Shown: in pieces, positions 1 through 10,087 of the stretch
Layout: each line of letters starts with the position of its first letter
How positions within the stretch are numbered: the stretch's first letter is position 1
IMG/VR virus record: IMGVR_UViG_3300032665_000026
Coordinates: 1-63,423 of that record
Strand: one strand, 5' to 3'
Origin: a virus
DNA: 63,423 nucleotides
Program-made: the position numbers and the translations under genes
Notes under the pieces: model-generated
What the model saw: the letters and a program-made list of their open reading frames with translations, nothing else
Told to the model about the DNA's origin: nothing
Database searches by the model: none

Positions 1-2
1 GC

Positions 3-842
3 CCTACGGGTATTACATCAGTTCAGGTTGTTGCCATTGGTGGCGGCGCGGGCGGAAATGCAACCGTTGGTGGTGATTCCTACTTTAGTTCTCTCACAAC
101 TGTTTGTGCTCCTGGTGGGTCTAGTTCGACTACCGCTTACGGTAACGCTGCTGCTGGTGGTACGGGTGGTGGTGCAACGGGTGGTAAGGGCGGTGGAGGT
201 GGCGGTGCAGGTGGTTACGGCGTCGCTGGTGGAAACGGCGGGTCGAACGCCGCCGGTTTAAGCGGCAGTTCTGGTGCGGGTGCAGGTGGTGGTTCCGCTT
301 CTACATCAGCCCACGGTGGCGGTGGCGGTGGTGGTTCCAATCTTTACGGCTACGCGGCTGGTACATCAACAGGTGGAGGCACTGGCGGTAACGGTGGCGG
401 TGGAGGTCTTGGAACCAACTCAAACGAAAACGGTGGCGCTGGTGGTACGGTCGCAACAACTGGTGTTGGGTCGGCAACTGCTGGGCTTCCCACGGGTGTA
501 ATATCGGGAACTGTATCAGCAAGTGCATCTACAAATGGTGGTGGTAACGCAACCGCAATCGGTACGGCCTACGGAGCCGGTGGTGGTGCATTTGGCGGTG
601 GAGGTGGCGGTGGCAACAACGGCACGGCTTACGCAGGCGGCAAGGGTGGATACCTTTGCTATAATACAGTTGCAGTAACACCTGGTAATACTTACACAGT
701 CGTAGTGGGGGTAGGCGGCCTTGACGGTAGCAACTACGGTGGTGGTGGTGGATCAGGCGCAGTTCGAATTATATGGGGCGCTGGTCGCAGTTTTGCAACA
801 AACACAAATGTCGGAACAACTACTAACGAGGTTTACAACTAA
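3..842 (+). CDS. Glycine-rich tail fibre/adhesin C-terminal region (5' partial)
   Basis: The open frame enters from the left edge and ends at TAA 840-842. The visible 279 residues are dominated by Gly-rich runs with Ala, Ser, Thr and Asn. The segment ends in the pattern GGSGAVRIIWG...R, which is typical of glycine-rich receptor-binding tips of phage tail fibres. The role is inferred: host-surface recognition at the tail tip. Other frames are also open here because of the GGT-rich codons, but only this frame gives a sensible fibre protein. It is followed with a one-base overlap by a small gene ending in nearly the same residues, and then by baseplate genes. Confidence 0.8.
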   Translation, partial: PTGITSVQVVAIGGGAGGNATVGGDSYFSSLTTVCAPGGSSSTTAYGNAAAGGTGGGATGGKGGGGGGAGGYGVAGGNGGSNAAGLSGSSGAGAGGGSASTSAHGGGGGGGSNLYGYAAGTSTGGGTGGNGGGGGLGTNSNENGGAGGTVATTGVGSATAGLPTGVISGTVSASASTNGGGNATAIGTAYGAGGGAFGGGGGGGNNGTAYAGGKGGYLCYNTVAVTPGNTYTVVVGVGGLDGSNYGGGGGSGAVRIIWGAGRSFATNTNVGTTTNEVYN

Positions 843-1051
843 TGTCCACGCTTGCTTTTGTAGACACAAACGGAAACGTAACGCTTGTGTTAAACACCGA
901 CCCTTCTTTGGCTCCATCCTTTACACAATCATCTCATATTGTTGATGTTAGCGATTTAACCGCTCAACCCTTGGTTGGTTGGGTTTATGACGGGATTAAT
1001 TTTTCAGATCCAACAATTGTTGAGTCTACTACCAATGAGGCCTATAACTAA
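842..1051 (+). CDS. Small tail-fibre-associated protein
   Basis: This encodes 69 residues starting at an ATG that overlaps the preceding TAA by one base (TAATG). The protein contains VGWVYDGINF, a phrase common near the N-termini of small fibre-assembly or fibre-accessory proteins. Its last seven residues (TTNEAYN) nearly repeat the end of the preceding fibre (TTNEVYN). Function as a fibre chaperone or fibre subunit is inferred from position and this similarity, and no catalytic motif is visible. Confidence 0.65.
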   Translation: MSTLAFVDTNGNVTLVLNTDPSLAPSFTQSSHIVDVSDLTAQPLVGWVYDGINFSDPTIVESTTNEAYN

Positions 1052-1101
1052 TGTTATGGGCAGTTATGACCGCTTGGTGCGAAGCTGAACGGCTAGCATA
1101 A
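1051..1101 (+). CDS. Possible 16-residue ORF after fibre genes
   Basis: An ATG overlaps the stop of the preceding gene by one base, exactly as at 842, and opens 16 codons to TAA 1099-1101. The product is Trp/Ala-rich with no recognisable motif. The coupling geometry is the only support, and it may be a chance ORF or a remnant of a third repeat of the 3' end seen twice upstream. Confidence 0.25.
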   Translation: MLWAVMTAWCEAERLA

Positions 1102-1124
1102 TGTATTATTACCCCTATTTTGCT

Positions 1125-1130
1125 TAAGAT
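1125..1130 (+). promoter_or_regulatory. Possible -10 element before gp25 gene
   Basis: TAAGAT lies three bases upstream of the ATG at 1134. No Shine-Dalgarno sequence is visible before that ATG, and no good -35 can be seen. It resembles the -10 at 8181 and could drive a leaderless or near-leaderless transcript of the baseplate genes. Weak support. Confidence 0.3.
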
Positions 1131-1133
1131 AGT

Positions 1134-1586
1134 ATGAAAACTATCTCAATCAGCAATGGTGATATACAATTGAGTGGTGGAAAGATCCAATTCGCTATTG
1201 GTAATAACAAGCTTGTGCAAGATATCACAAGATGGCTGGAAGAACCACTCGGAACAGGTCCAACTACACCTGGTTTTGGTAGTTTATTACTTGGAATGAT
1301 TGGTCAACAACTTAATAATTCGTCTATTAGCTCAATCCAGAGTGAGATAAGTAGAGTATTACAGCTTTATTTAGGACAACAGATTCTTAGTTTACAAACT
1401 GCTCAGAATTCTGCTCAGCTTTCTCTATGGAACAAGAGCGAAATTATTCAAAGCATAGATTCTGTTAACGTGACTGTACAAAACAGTAGTATTTTAGCTA
1501 ATATATCAATAACGACTTTGGCGAGTAATACAATCGATCTAACAGTGTCTTTAGACAATAACGGAGTTAACGTATACAATGGCTGA
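1134..1586 (+). CDS. Baseplate wedge protein, gp25/GpW-like
   Basis: This 150-residue protein has the size and layout of the T4 gp25 / P2 GpW lysozyme-like baseplate wedge family. An N-terminal strand-rich segment leads to an IxxxLxTxPGxRxxxPxFG-like core, visible here as residues around RWLEEPLGTGPTTPGFGS. A helical part and a C-terminal strand pair follow. Its position directly before a baseplate J protein, overlapping it by eight bases, supports the call. It would link the tail tube/sheath initiation complex to the baseplate arms. There is no obvious ribosome-binding site. Confidence 0.75.
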   Translation: MKTISISNGDIQLSGGKIQFAIGNNKLVQDITRWLEEPLGTGPTTPGFGSLLLGMIGQQLNNSSISSIQSEISRVLQLYLGQQILSLQTAQNSAQLSLWNKSEIIQSIDSVNVTVQNSSILANISITTLASNTIDLTVSLDNNGVNVYNG

Positions 1587-4026
1587 TACCTCAGGAGTTT
1601 TAGCTAGGCTGCAAGCAGCACTATCGGTTTATGACCCAACATGGGATGTTGGAGTGGGCACCGCAACGTATAAAATCCTCGAAGCTGTATCTCAAGAAAT
1701 TGCTTATGCTAACAACAATTCAATCCTTCAAACTTATAGCTATGACATAAATACGAAATCAGGCACTGAGTTAGATGCCTTCTGCAACCTCTTCGGTATC
1801 TATCGTCAGCTGGGTAAAAGAGCAACTGGTCTGGTGACTTTCTCAATTGGCTCTGCTGCCACATCAATCATTGATATCCCCATTGGTACCCAAGTTGCCA
1901 TTCCTGTGGGCGGTAGTTATACAGCAGCCGTATACTTTGCCACTACAGCGCCAGCGATCATTAATGTTGGAGACTTTTCTCAAGACGTTCCAGTCGTAGC
2001 TGTATTGCCAGGAGCATTTGGTAACGCACCAGCGGATACAATTATCACGAAGATAAGTGCTCTTATGGGTGTTACTTCGGTTAATAACAACAGTGCAATC
2101 TCAGGCGGTTCTGACCCAGAGAGTGATTCAGCGCTCCGTGGCAGATGGCAGAGCACAGTATTTAGCAACACCGCTGGTACATATAGTAAATACATCCTTA
2201 CTGCTTTACAAGACCCAAACGTTACTTTAGCTAACGCATTCGGTCAACAAAATTATTTTGATGAGAATCTTCAGATATCGGGTACTTTAAGCAACAATAC
2301 TGGAACAGGCGGTGTCCAGCTAAACTTCGTTGCTTATAGCGGGCAAACAATAAATAATATCACTTACAGCGGGACTACGCTAGTGGCCACTAGTGGCATA
2401 GGTACAGCGACCACTCCTGGTGGTTTACAAGCATCTTTGAACACTATGATAAATAATGTTTATCCATCGTTTGTTACTAATAATGGGTTCACATTCTTAG
2501 TAAGTGGTACTACAACTATTTCTAACGGTTCTTTCACCGTTGGCGCTAATATGCCACTACCCTACAGGTTGACAATGTCTGGCACCACTATCAGTGGAGT
2601 AACTACTTCTGGCGGGTATACCTACTACGAATCAGTGACCTCGAGCAATCCTGATATTGGTTACCCAGGGACTCTTTCTTACAATGGCACTGTTAGTGGA
2701 TATTTATTCCCACAAGGTAATGAACTTGTTGGTAGTGGTCTAAACACTTATAGCCAGATAACATTCGCTAATTTAACTGACTATTACTATCCAACAACGC
2801 CAACTACTCAGCTAGCACTGACAATCGGGAATAGTACCAATAACCAAGCATTATTCTTAGGCAACACTGTAGAAGTAATTTCAGAGTATAGCCCAGCATC
2901 GAGTAGATCTACTGCAATTGCCAGCGGTAACTTTGTAGATGTTTTTATAAATGGCACTACTTCTAGCTCTATAACAGAGCAGATGGTATTCAACCCTAAC
3001 TTCATTTTAAGCAACGGATCAAGTACTAATTATCTGAATACAAATAATTATATATTAGCTAGTGGTACATTGGCATCAAGTAATACATCAACTAGCGGTG
3101 ACATTTATGTGCCATTGAATCAACAGCCAGCAATAAACTTCCCATCACAGTTGAGTATCTCTTCTTCGGGGGTTGCTGATACCGTCTACCTTTATAATGT
3201 TGCTACAGGTAGTGGTTTAACATACCCAATCGCTCTCAACCCCTATGCTTCTACAACGTTTACAGCAACAACCAGCTCAGGTGCTTTGATCGCTGGTACT
3301 ACTTTCCTCAACGTAACAAACGCAAATAGTTTCTTATACCCAGGAATGGCTTTGGCGAGTGGTGCTGTTGTTAGCGGTGCGAATTATTATATCTCTAGTA
3401 CCTCTACCAGCGGTATAACTTTGAATACTGTCTTACCCGTTGGTGCTTCAATCTCAGGTTCAGTAACTGGCAAAGCCATTGTCTATCCAATTTATGATAA
3501 TACAAACAATCAGAACAGTGTGCTACAATCCACTGGTCTTGTCTTCGACACTTCAACACCATTAACATCTTGGCCAGCTCTTCCAACGGGTAATAACATC
3601 AGTTGGCTTACTTATACACATGGCTATAACAGCGATGTTACTACTGTAGAATCATTGACTCAGCAAAGCAGACCGCTGGGTGTTAATACGCTAGTCCACC
3701 AAGTAAATTACGTAAATTTGACAATAAATGTCAATGTAGTAATCAGCACTGGCTATAGCCAATTAACTGTAGAATCAAACATCTATAATCTATTGAATGC
3801 ATATTTTAACAACTATACCTTTTTAGGTACAATATCCTTTGCTGACATTAACTCACAGATCTTATCTGTTGGTGGTATATCAAATTGCAGAACGACTAGC
3901 ATCAATGTCGTTGCCCTTGACGGTACAACTATTAGCACAAAGACCAACGATTTTATGTTAGCTAGTAACCAGCTGCCAAACCTTTATAACATAAACTTTA
4001 TTATCAGGGGATCTAGTAACTTCTAA
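1579..4026 (+). CDS. Baseplate J-like protein
   Basis: This 815-residue protein matches the layout of baseplate J / gp6-like wedge proteins. The first ~100 residues include the family phrase TKSGTELDAFCNLFGIYR, in which the Leu-Asp, Gly and Arg positions are typical. A region rich in Gly, Ser and Thr follows (an expanded beta domain), and the C-terminus has alternating strands. It starts inside the gp25 gene and its TAA overlaps the next ATG, so the three baseplate genes are translationally coupled. It is longer than P2 gpJ (about 300 residues), the extra length being the Ser/Thr/Gly-rich middle. Confidence 0.8.
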   Translation: MADTSGVLARLQAALSVYDPTWDVGVGTATYKILEAVSQEIAYANNNSILQTYSYDINTKSGTELDAFCNLFGIYRQLGKRATGLVTFSIGSAATSIIDIPIGTQVAIPVGGSYTAAVYFATTAPAIINVGDFSQDVPVVAVLPGAFGNAPADTIITKISALMGVTSVNNNSAISGGSDPESDSALRGRWQSTVFSNTAGTYSKYILTALQDPNVTLANAFGQQNYFDENLQISGTLSNNTGTGGVQLNFVAYSGQTINNITYSGTTLVATSGIGTATTPGGLQASLNTMINNVYPSFVTNNGFTFLVSGTTTISNGSFTVGANMPLPYRLTMSGTTISGVTTSGGYTYYESVTSSNPDIGYPGTLSYNGTVSGYLFPQGNELVGSGLNTYSQITFANLTDYYYPTTPTTQLALTIGNSTNNQALFLGNTVEVISEYSPASSRSTAIASGNFVDVFINGTTSSSITEQMVFNPNFILSNGSSTNYLNTNNYILASGTLASSNTSTSGDIYVPLNQQPAINFPSQLSISSSGVADTVYLYNVATGSGLTYPIALNPYASTTFTATTSSGALIAGTTFLNVTNANSFLYPGMALASGAVVSGANYYISSTSTSGITLNTVLPVGASISGSVTGKAIVYPIYDNTNNQNSVLQSTGLVFDTSTPLTSWPALPTGNNISWLTYTHGYNSDVTTVESLTQQSRPLGVNTLVHQVNYVNLTINVNVVISTGYSQLTVESNIYNLLNAYFNNYTFLGTISFADINSQILSVGGISNCRTTSINVVALDGTTISTKTNDFMLASNQLPNLYNINFIIRGSSNF

Positions 4027-4970
4027 TGGCTGGTAACATTTTCCCCGTTAGGGTCCATACTACTTTTGATCAAAAAGTTAGTAACTTTCCCGACAACGTT
4101 TATAATTTCGATGACAACGATAATTTAACAACGTTAATGAAAATTTTATTGGGGAATAGTGGTACGGGCCAATTAAACAATATACAAATTGCTGCTAAAA
4201 TAAGCCAACAAAATATAGAGTTCAATAACCTTGATGACATACTCGGTACCATCCTTGATGTAAAAAGGAATTCAAGCGAAATTTATAGTTTTGCAACCAA
4301 TCCATTCATTGACCAACTTGTAACTGATCAATGGCAAAGTATCATAACAAGTGATGCTTCCTATAGAGAGCGCCTGCTCGGTGCAGCGGAAGCTTTTCAG
4401 ACCGGTGCTACTCTATGGGGTGTTGTTACGCTGTGCGAAGCACTTACCCAAATGAAGTTTTATGTAACTGAGAGTTGGAGATCGCCTGGTCATGGTAGGA
4501 GCTCGATCAATAATGCTCAAGAGATCGTTCTAATACCTTTGATTGGTGGAAGCCTTTGGTCATGGAACCAACAATTAGCTCAAGCAGTCCTTAGCACAGC
4601 ACAAAAATTGATTCCGTGTAACTTTATCATTAGTTTCGGCACACCGATACAAACATTCACTCAAGTTTCAGGCTCATATGTCATAACTACTAATGGGTAC
4701 TCAGAGTATTTCCATTTAGAAACTTATGTCAATGCGAATCAAATCAACCCGCCAGGGAACATCCTTCCTGGAGCTAATAGCAGATACTGGGTCCAAAACA
4801 ATGCGACAACCCTGGCACCAAACTTTGCCCACTTACAGACGCAAGAAACAATAATTGATATGACAGGCAATATTGCTTATTGCAATAGCACCGATACGAC
4901 TGGTTACCCAGCAAATAGTATTGCCAACCTTGGCGTCGAAGTGACTTCTACTATCTATGGGGCACAATAA
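4026..4970 (+). CDS. Baseplate/tail protein in the gpI position
   Basis: This 314-residue protein sits immediately after baseplate J, with start and stop overlapping its neighbours by one base. In P2-like gene order this is the position of tail protein I, but the sequence itself was not recognised. It has an Asn-rich N-terminal third, a central mixed helical segment around YRERLLGAAEAFQTG, and a C-terminal strand-rich region. A virion structural role is inferred from context only. Confidence 0.65.
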   Translation: MAGNIFPVRVHTTFDQKVSNFPDNVYNFDDNDNLTTLMKILLGNSGTGQLNNIQIAAKISQQNIEFNNLDDILGTILDVKRNSSEIYSFATNPFIDQLVTDQWQSIITSDASYRERLLGAAEAFQTGATLWGVVTLCEALTQMKFYVTESWRSPGHGRSSINNAQEIVLIPLIGGSLWSWNQQLAQAVLSTAQKLIPCNFIISFGTPIQTFTQVSGSYVITTNGYSEYFHLETYVNANQINPPGNILPGANSRYWVQNNATTLAPNFAHLQTQETIIDMTGNIAYCNSTDTTGYPANSIANLGVEVTSTIYGAQ

Positions 4971-7900
4971 TGTCAATTATCCCACAGAACACAGACCCTT
5001 TAAAAGATTATGTAACACAAAACATACAACCACCAATGACATTAAATGGTCTTGTATACAATAAAGTTTATGCTCACACAGGTGTTGTAGACTCGTTGGG
5101 TAACACCCAACAAACTGGTTATTCCGATCCTAATTTAGGTATAACCAACAACTCTAATAACATATCTACTTTTGAACAAGTTTTGCAAACGAGTTGGATT
5201 TCTGACACAGACTTCGGTGGCCCCAATAGCAACCCCGTTGTTCTTAAGTACGTTCTATCTAACAAGATAACGTATTACAACACAGTGCAATTAGCTGTAC
5301 TCAACGTCCCTTGCTTCGTAGAACTTTTGGACCAAAATGGTTCTGCGTTGCCAGGAACTTCTACTTTTATGATAGTCGGTGGAAGCGATATCAATACAAC
5401 AGATGACTGGGTTAGTCTAAATTATACAGCACCATCGACTCTTACGGCAGCAGCGAGTGGTAGTACCCAAGCTTCTATCTCTTTAAGGATAACGAGAAAC
5501 CAAGCTGTCCAAACGTATCAGAACCAATCTTTACCAGTTAATACACCTTATTCGATTGGCGTAACTGATTTCCGGTTCGGTCTTAGCGTGATGCAGGAAT
5601 CTGACATCCCATTGCCAGTTATCAACAATACGACACCATTAAACGGAATCATAACAAATCCAAGCGGTTTGATAACAACACAAAACTTTTTTGGTTTTGT
5701 AGAAAATTATCAGTTTACAAACAACAGCGTTTCTAACATATTTAATAATGACACCGCCTATTGGAAATGTTCTCCACAACCAGTTAAAGATTCTATTGTT
5801 TATTTTTACGCAAAGATTAGTGACCCAAGCCCAACTGCTATCAATAGAATTTATGTAGATCCAATTTATAGTGGTTGTAAATTTAATGTTTACTACACAA
5901 CAAACTCGGTAAGTGGTGGAATAGACCCAAGCCAATTTTATTGGGCTCCTATCCAGAGAGATTTTACTCTGCGTAAAGGCATCTATGAAATACCAACGAC
6001 CTCTTGCACGTATCTTAAGTTCGAATTCACGAAGTTAGTCCCAGAAGTTTATGACTTGCCGGTTGATTCCATTGCTAGAACAGTAAACATATTTCCACCG
6101 GATGTTGAACAATATTACTATGATCTTGAGCAATCTATCATCGATGGTAATAATGTCAATTACTCTTACACAGTTGGCAACAACCCAACAACTCAGACGC
6201 AGAACTCAAACCAGCTTAGTTCATCAACTGTGTTCGGTGCTGCTACAAATACAGTAGCAAACAACAATAGCTGGCCTAGTCTCGCTGCGCTCAATACTTC
6301 ACAACTCGGTGCATCGACAACCGTTGGTAACAACACGAGCTCTACAGTTATTGATCCAACAAAAAGCTACAAGCTAATAGATAGCAACGGCCAGTATAAT
6401 TTCCAATCATACTCTGAATTTTTGGATAGAAGGTTTTATGACACTAGAATCCATAATTACAATCAAGTAACAATCGATCAAAGTTGGCATCAATCGTATT
6501 TTGTTGGAGTTAGATATTTAACAACATTCTATGAGGTTGTCTATGATGACATGCGTGGAACGCCACAGAACCTGTTATCAAGGAACGGGAGTAACACTGG
6601 TTTCGCTTCACAAGATATAAATTACGTTTATATGAATACGAATGATACAGCTACGACCCCATGGATCCAAACTATCGATTCATTTAGTAGCTTTAATGTG
6701 GCTGGTCTTACAACTGACTGGAAAAGCTTTTTAACGCAGAATAATTCAATCAACAATGATATTACGTTGATGAATTATACCAACCCAAGTGTTATAAACA
6801 AAAACTCAATTGTTTCTATAGTAAGCAACTTTGGTAATGATGCACAAATAGTTCAAGTAGTTCAGAACCAACCAGGTATCTATGGTGTAGAAACACCTCA
6901 ATACAACGCGTCAACAAACCTATTAAGCTACTACGACGCGAACTTCACATCTGTTTCAGGTAATACCAATAAAGATTGGTTTGGTCTTGGATCGACCACA
7001 GTAACAGGTACCTCAGTATCTTGGGTCAATGGTACCACGGGTGGCACAGCCAGCGGTTTGTCTGTGAGTGGTGGATCATACTCGGTTGCGTATAATTTCA
7101 CCATACCGAACGTTTATAGCACCATGGGTACAACTCCGTGGACATTAGCACTTGGTACGCCATCGCTCGGTACAGTTGGGTACGCGAGCTATAATCCTAC
7201 TGGAACTGGTATAAACTATTATTTTCTTGCTACGTTGCAAGCATCAACTACCACAACTGGTACGTTGTACACACAGTTTATTAACCCAACAACAAGCGGA
7301 GTAATTTCTGGGACCCTCGTAAGCGGCAATACTATAACCGTAACCGGTGGCGTCACAAATGTTATGACGGTTACTGGAACCAATTATGTAGGTAGTACTC
7401 CTAGTAATACAATCCAAGTTGTTATTAGTGGGTCTAGCGGTACACCATTCAATATTTACCAAGCTGGTGCCTTTGCCTCACCCACATCCAGCTGGGTTAC
7501 TACTGCTGACCGAAGCAACATGAGAATTAGTGGTGTCGCAAGAATGTTCTTGCCACAAACCAACCAGGGTAACTACCAGATAAACTTAGTGGCTTACTCC
7601 ACCAGTATAAAATCCAATGGTGTTATACTTGCCTCGAAGAGCTATCTCCCTGGCGCAATGCCTGTTAATACTTGGTTTGATGTTGAGCTAGAAACATTTA
7701 CTGGCTCTAATTACCAATGGTTTAGTGTCCAGGTACTTCAGCTCAATGGGATCGCTGAGCCATTCTACTTGAGCATGCTTGCCCCCTTCTATCACCCAAT
7801 CCGTTATGAATACCGGAATACTATCAATGGCACATGGTACCCAATCACAACAGGGATCAATGACCCAGAAGTATTGATCAGCACAGCTTCAGGCATCCCA

Positions 7901-8161
7901 GCGAATGGTATCCAATTGAGAATGACTTCTCTAGACCCAGGAACATTCATTTCAGGCGTCAGTCTTGTTCCTAACTACAAACAGAACCCTTACTACTCAA
8001 ATCTACAGATTGATTACCTAGGTGGTAGTAAAACAAATGAAGTAGAATCACGTACTGCCATAGAGAATAAACCATATTTCCAACTGAATACTGAAGTGCA
8101 TCCTGCTATCTTTGACATCAATAGGATTGCTGGGACAATCATCCCATACTCGATCGATTGA
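4970..8161 (+). CDS. Large tail/baseplate structural protein
   Basis: This 1063-residue protein is rich in Asn, Thr, Ser, Tyr and Gly, has few charged residues, and is predicted to be mostly beta-structure, as expected for baseplate peripheral or fibre-attachment proteins. The region around residues 640-830 consists of Gly/Ser/Thr-rich repeats similar to those inside baseplate J. It is the last gene of the coupled tail block, and its stop overlaps the -35 of the next promoter. No enzymatic motif seen. Confidence 0.65.
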   Translation: MSIIPQNTDPLKDYVTQNIQPPMTLNGLVYNKVYAHTGVVDSLGNTQQTGYSDPNLGITNNSNNISTFEQVLQTSWISDTDFGGPNSNPVVLKYVLSNKITYYNTVQLAVLNVPCFVELLDQNGSALPGTSTFMIVGGSDINTTDDWVSLNYTAPSTLTAAASGSTQASISLRITRNQAVQTYQNQSLPVNTPYSIGVTDFRFGLSVMQESDIPLPVINNTTPLNGIITNPSGLITTQNFFGFVENYQFTNNSVSNIFNNDTAYWKCSPQPVKDSIVYFYAKISDPSPTAINRIYVDPIYSGCKFNVYYTTNSVSGGIDPSQFYWAPIQRDFTLRKGIYEIPTTSCTYLKFEFTKLVPEVYDLPVDSIARTVNIFPPDVEQYYYDLEQSIIDGNNVNYSYTVGNNPTTQTQNSNQLSSSTVFGAATNTVANNNSWPSLAALNTSQLGASTTVGNNTSSTVIDPTKSYKLIDSNGQYNFQSYSEFLDRRFYDTRIHNYNQVTIDQSWHQSYFVGVRYLTTFYEVVYDDMRGTPQNLLSRNGSNTGFASQDINYVYMNTNDTATTPWIQTIDSFSSFNVAGLTTDWKSFLTQNNSINNDITLMNYTNPSVINKNSIVSIVSNFGNDAQIVQVVQNQPGIYGVETPQYNASTNLLSYYDANFTSVSGNTNKDWFGLGSTTVTGTSVSWVNGTTGGTASGLSVSGGSYSVAYNFTIPNVYSTMGTTPWTLALGTPSLGTVGYASYNPTGTGINYYFLATLQASTTTTGTLYTQFINPTTSGVISGTLVSGNTITVTGGVTNVMTVTGTNYVGSTPSNTIQVVISGSSGTPFNIYQAGAFASPTSSWVTTADRSNMRISGVARMFLPQTNQGNYQINLVAYSTSIKSNGVILASKSYLPGAMPVNTWFDVELETFTGSNYQWFSVQVLQLNGIAEPFYLSMLAPFYHPIRYEYRNTINGTWYPITTGINDPEVLISTASGIPANGIQLRMTSLDPGTFISGVSLVPNYKQNPYYSNLQIDYLGGSKTNEVESRTAIENKPYFQLNTEVHPAIFDINRIAGTIIPYSID

Positions 8162-8186
8162 TTTTTTCAATCAGTCATGCTAAGAT
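8158..8186 (+). promoter_or_regulatory. Sigma70-type promoter, extended -10, leaderless
   Basis: TTGATT (8158-8163), a 17-base spacer and TAAGAT (8181-8186), with TG one base upstream of the hexamer (extended -10). The expected start, 6-7 bases after the -10, coincides with the ATG at 8193. No Shine-Dalgarno precedes that ATG, so the helicase mRNA is probably leaderless, a common mode in actinobacteria. Confidence 0.6.
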
Positions 8187-8192
8187 GCTTTT

Positions 8193-10052
8193 ATGCCCAA
8201 AGAGAAGACAATCTATGTTCAGAAGAGCAAACTTTTAAATGGGGTATTGAGGTACTCGACCCTTGATAACAATTTCAATGGTTCATCATTCCTTGATACG
8301 TATGGAACTCTTAAGAACCGAGATAAAATTGCTGAGTTCACAGAGCTAGCAATCAATGGTGGCTATACAATCATCTATGAAGATGACGAAGCCAAGACTT
8401 TGCATGATGAACTTTACGCCTGCAGCGTGGGCAAATACGTTGTTGATAGCCCCTTCTTAAACGATCACAATCTATTCCCATTCCAGCACGTTGGATTGAA
8501 TTATGTGTGGAAGCAAATGCACACAGAGAGCCCTAGGGTCTTAGTCCAATGGGACACTGGTGCTGGGAAAACCTTACTCAGTTGTTTAACAAGCCAGAAG
8601 CTTTTTGATAACAACGATGTTGATCTAGTCCTCGTATTCTCAAAGAAAATCAAGCAATACGACTGGGAACAAGAATTCCGACGCATGACATACTTGTCTG
8701 TAGATAGGGTAAGCGAGAAACTAACCCGAGCAAAAAGGCATAAGTTCTACAAGGAAAATAAAAGCCAAGTCCTTTGTCTTAACTATGAAAAAGTACGAGA
8801 AGGCAACCTTGTCAAGGTTAAGGGCAAGCGCAACCGTGTCCGATCATATGACCGTACAGACTTGATGCAAGTCCTCGAGCTTATCGAAGGAAAGCGCGTG
8901 TTAATCATCATTGATGAGGCGCAGAAGATTAATACAGGATCCTCATTGCTTGGCGAAGGTTTCTATAATGTCATCAATGATCCCAAGAATGATGTGCGTG
9001 TACTAGCATTGACCGCAACCCCATATACGACTAGCCCATTGAATATCCGTAACATTTTTTCTATTGTTGAACCTGGTATTAACGACGTTAGTAACATGCC
9101 ACGTGATGTTTTTAAGCGTTTTTATGGCAAAGAGTTCGGCATGTTCAACAACGGTTATGTCCAAGAACTCTATGTAAAAGAATGGGATAGGACTAAGCTC
9201 CCACTCCTAGGTAAAAAGCATGAGAATTGGACACACATCGCAATGAAGAGTGATCCGACTATCGCTGCACAATTCCCTGAAAGCATGCCTAAGAAAATTA
9301 TTTATGAATTGTCTGACATCGATCGTGCTGTTTACGATTGGGCTGAGGAACGTGCTAGGGAGAAGTATAACCCAGATAACCCAGTGGCAAACTGGTCTTA
9401 TATTGATATGCTTAGAATGATTTGCAATACAACCGAAGGCCTTAAAAAGAGTGAGAGCCGATTCGCCAAGGAGATTGTCGACCAATTCGGAGATGTTTTA
9501 AGCTTAAGCAATAGTGCTAAGTACCAGATCATTGAAAACAATATCGAAGAATATATCGAGAATGGTGAGAAAGTTGTACTGTTCACATTCTGGACCAATG
9601 GTACTTTGTTCCCTTATCTAGAAGCTCTAAAGAAGCGCTTCCCGGATATTCCAGTATTACCTATCTGGGGAGTTGGTATGAGCAGCGATACTGTAACTGA
9701 AAACATTAAAACCTTTAACTCCACTAAAGGGCCTGCTATACTTATTACTTCAGACGTAGGTCAGGAAGGTCTAAACTTATATGCCCCTTACCTTTGGAAC
9801 ATCGAAGTACCGCGCACTTACTCAGACTATAAGCAGCGTGCCAATAGAATCAATCGAGCAGACTCTAAAAGCAAAGGTATTGACCACACTTGGATCTTTC
9901 GAGCGGTGGCTGCGAACACGATTGAAGAACGAGCAGACGCCAAGATTCTACGTAGACGAGATGAAGCAGAAGCAATTCGTGGAGTAATCGACGAGGATGT
10001 AGACTTGTACGATGTGATAGATTTAACACCAAAAGGATTTCTATTCGGATAA
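8193..10052 (+). CDS. SF2 DEAD/DEAH-type helicase
   Basis: This 619-residue protein has a full set of superfamily 2 helicase motifs. They are a Walker A WDTGAGKT at about 120-127, a DEAQ box at 241-244, motif III LTATP near 274, and a C-terminal helicase domain with GQEGLNLY and the arginine-finger motif QRANRINRAD near 550-565. It resembles Snf2/UvsW-like phage helicases used in recombination or replication-fork remodelling. Substrate choice cannot be read from sequence. It is transcribed from its own promoter, apart from the tail genes. Confidence 0.85.
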   Translation: MPKEKTIYVQKSKLLNGVLRYSTLDNNFNGSSFLDTYGTLKNRDKIAEFTELAINGGYTIIYEDDEAKTLHDELYACSVGKYVVDSPFLNDHNLFPFQHVGLNYVWKQMHTESPRVLVQWDTGAGKTLLSCLTSQKLFDNNDVDLVLVFSKKIKQYDWEQEFRRMTYLSVDRVSEKLTRAKRHKFYKENKSQVLCLNYEKVREGNLVKVKGKRNRVRSYDRTDLMQVLELIEGKRVLIIIDEAQKINTGSSLLGEGFYNVINDPKNDVRVLALTATPYTTSPLNIRNIFSIVEPGINDVSNMPRDVFKRFYGKEFGMFNNGYVQELYVKEWDRTKLPLLGKKHENWTHIAMKSDPTIAAQFPESMPKKIIYELSDIDRAVYDWAEERAREKYNPDNPVANWSYIDMLRMICNTTEGLKKSESRFAKEIVDQFGDVLSLSNSAKYQIIENNIEEYIENGEKVVLFTFWTNGTLFPYLEALKKRFPDIPVLPIWGVGMSSDTVTENIKTFNSTKGPAILITSDVGQEGLNLYAPYLWNIEVPRTYSDYKQRANRINRADSKSKGIDHTWIFRAVAANTIEERADAKILRRRDEAEAIRGVIDEDVDLYDVIDLTPKGFLFG

Positions 10053-10066
10053 AAAGGAGGTGACAA

Positions 10067-10087
10067 ATGAACCAACACCAAGAGTAA
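10067..10087 (+). CDS. Six-codon leader ORF upstream of lytic enzyme
   Basis: A very strong Shine-Dalgarno (AAAGGAGG, about 10053-10060) precedes ATG 10067, but this frame stops after six codons. The same frame re-opens at TTG 10112, which has only a weaker AAGGA site. It may be a translated leader controlling the downstream secreted enzyme by re-initiation, or the real start may have been lost through an in-frame TAA. Confidence 0.35.
   Translation: MNQHQE

Noticed and set aside
1-840. Other long open frames in the glycine-rich region (both strands)
   Set aside because: GGT/GGC-rich repeats open several frames; only one gives a tail-fibre-like sequence with a proper C-terminus and coupled downstream start.
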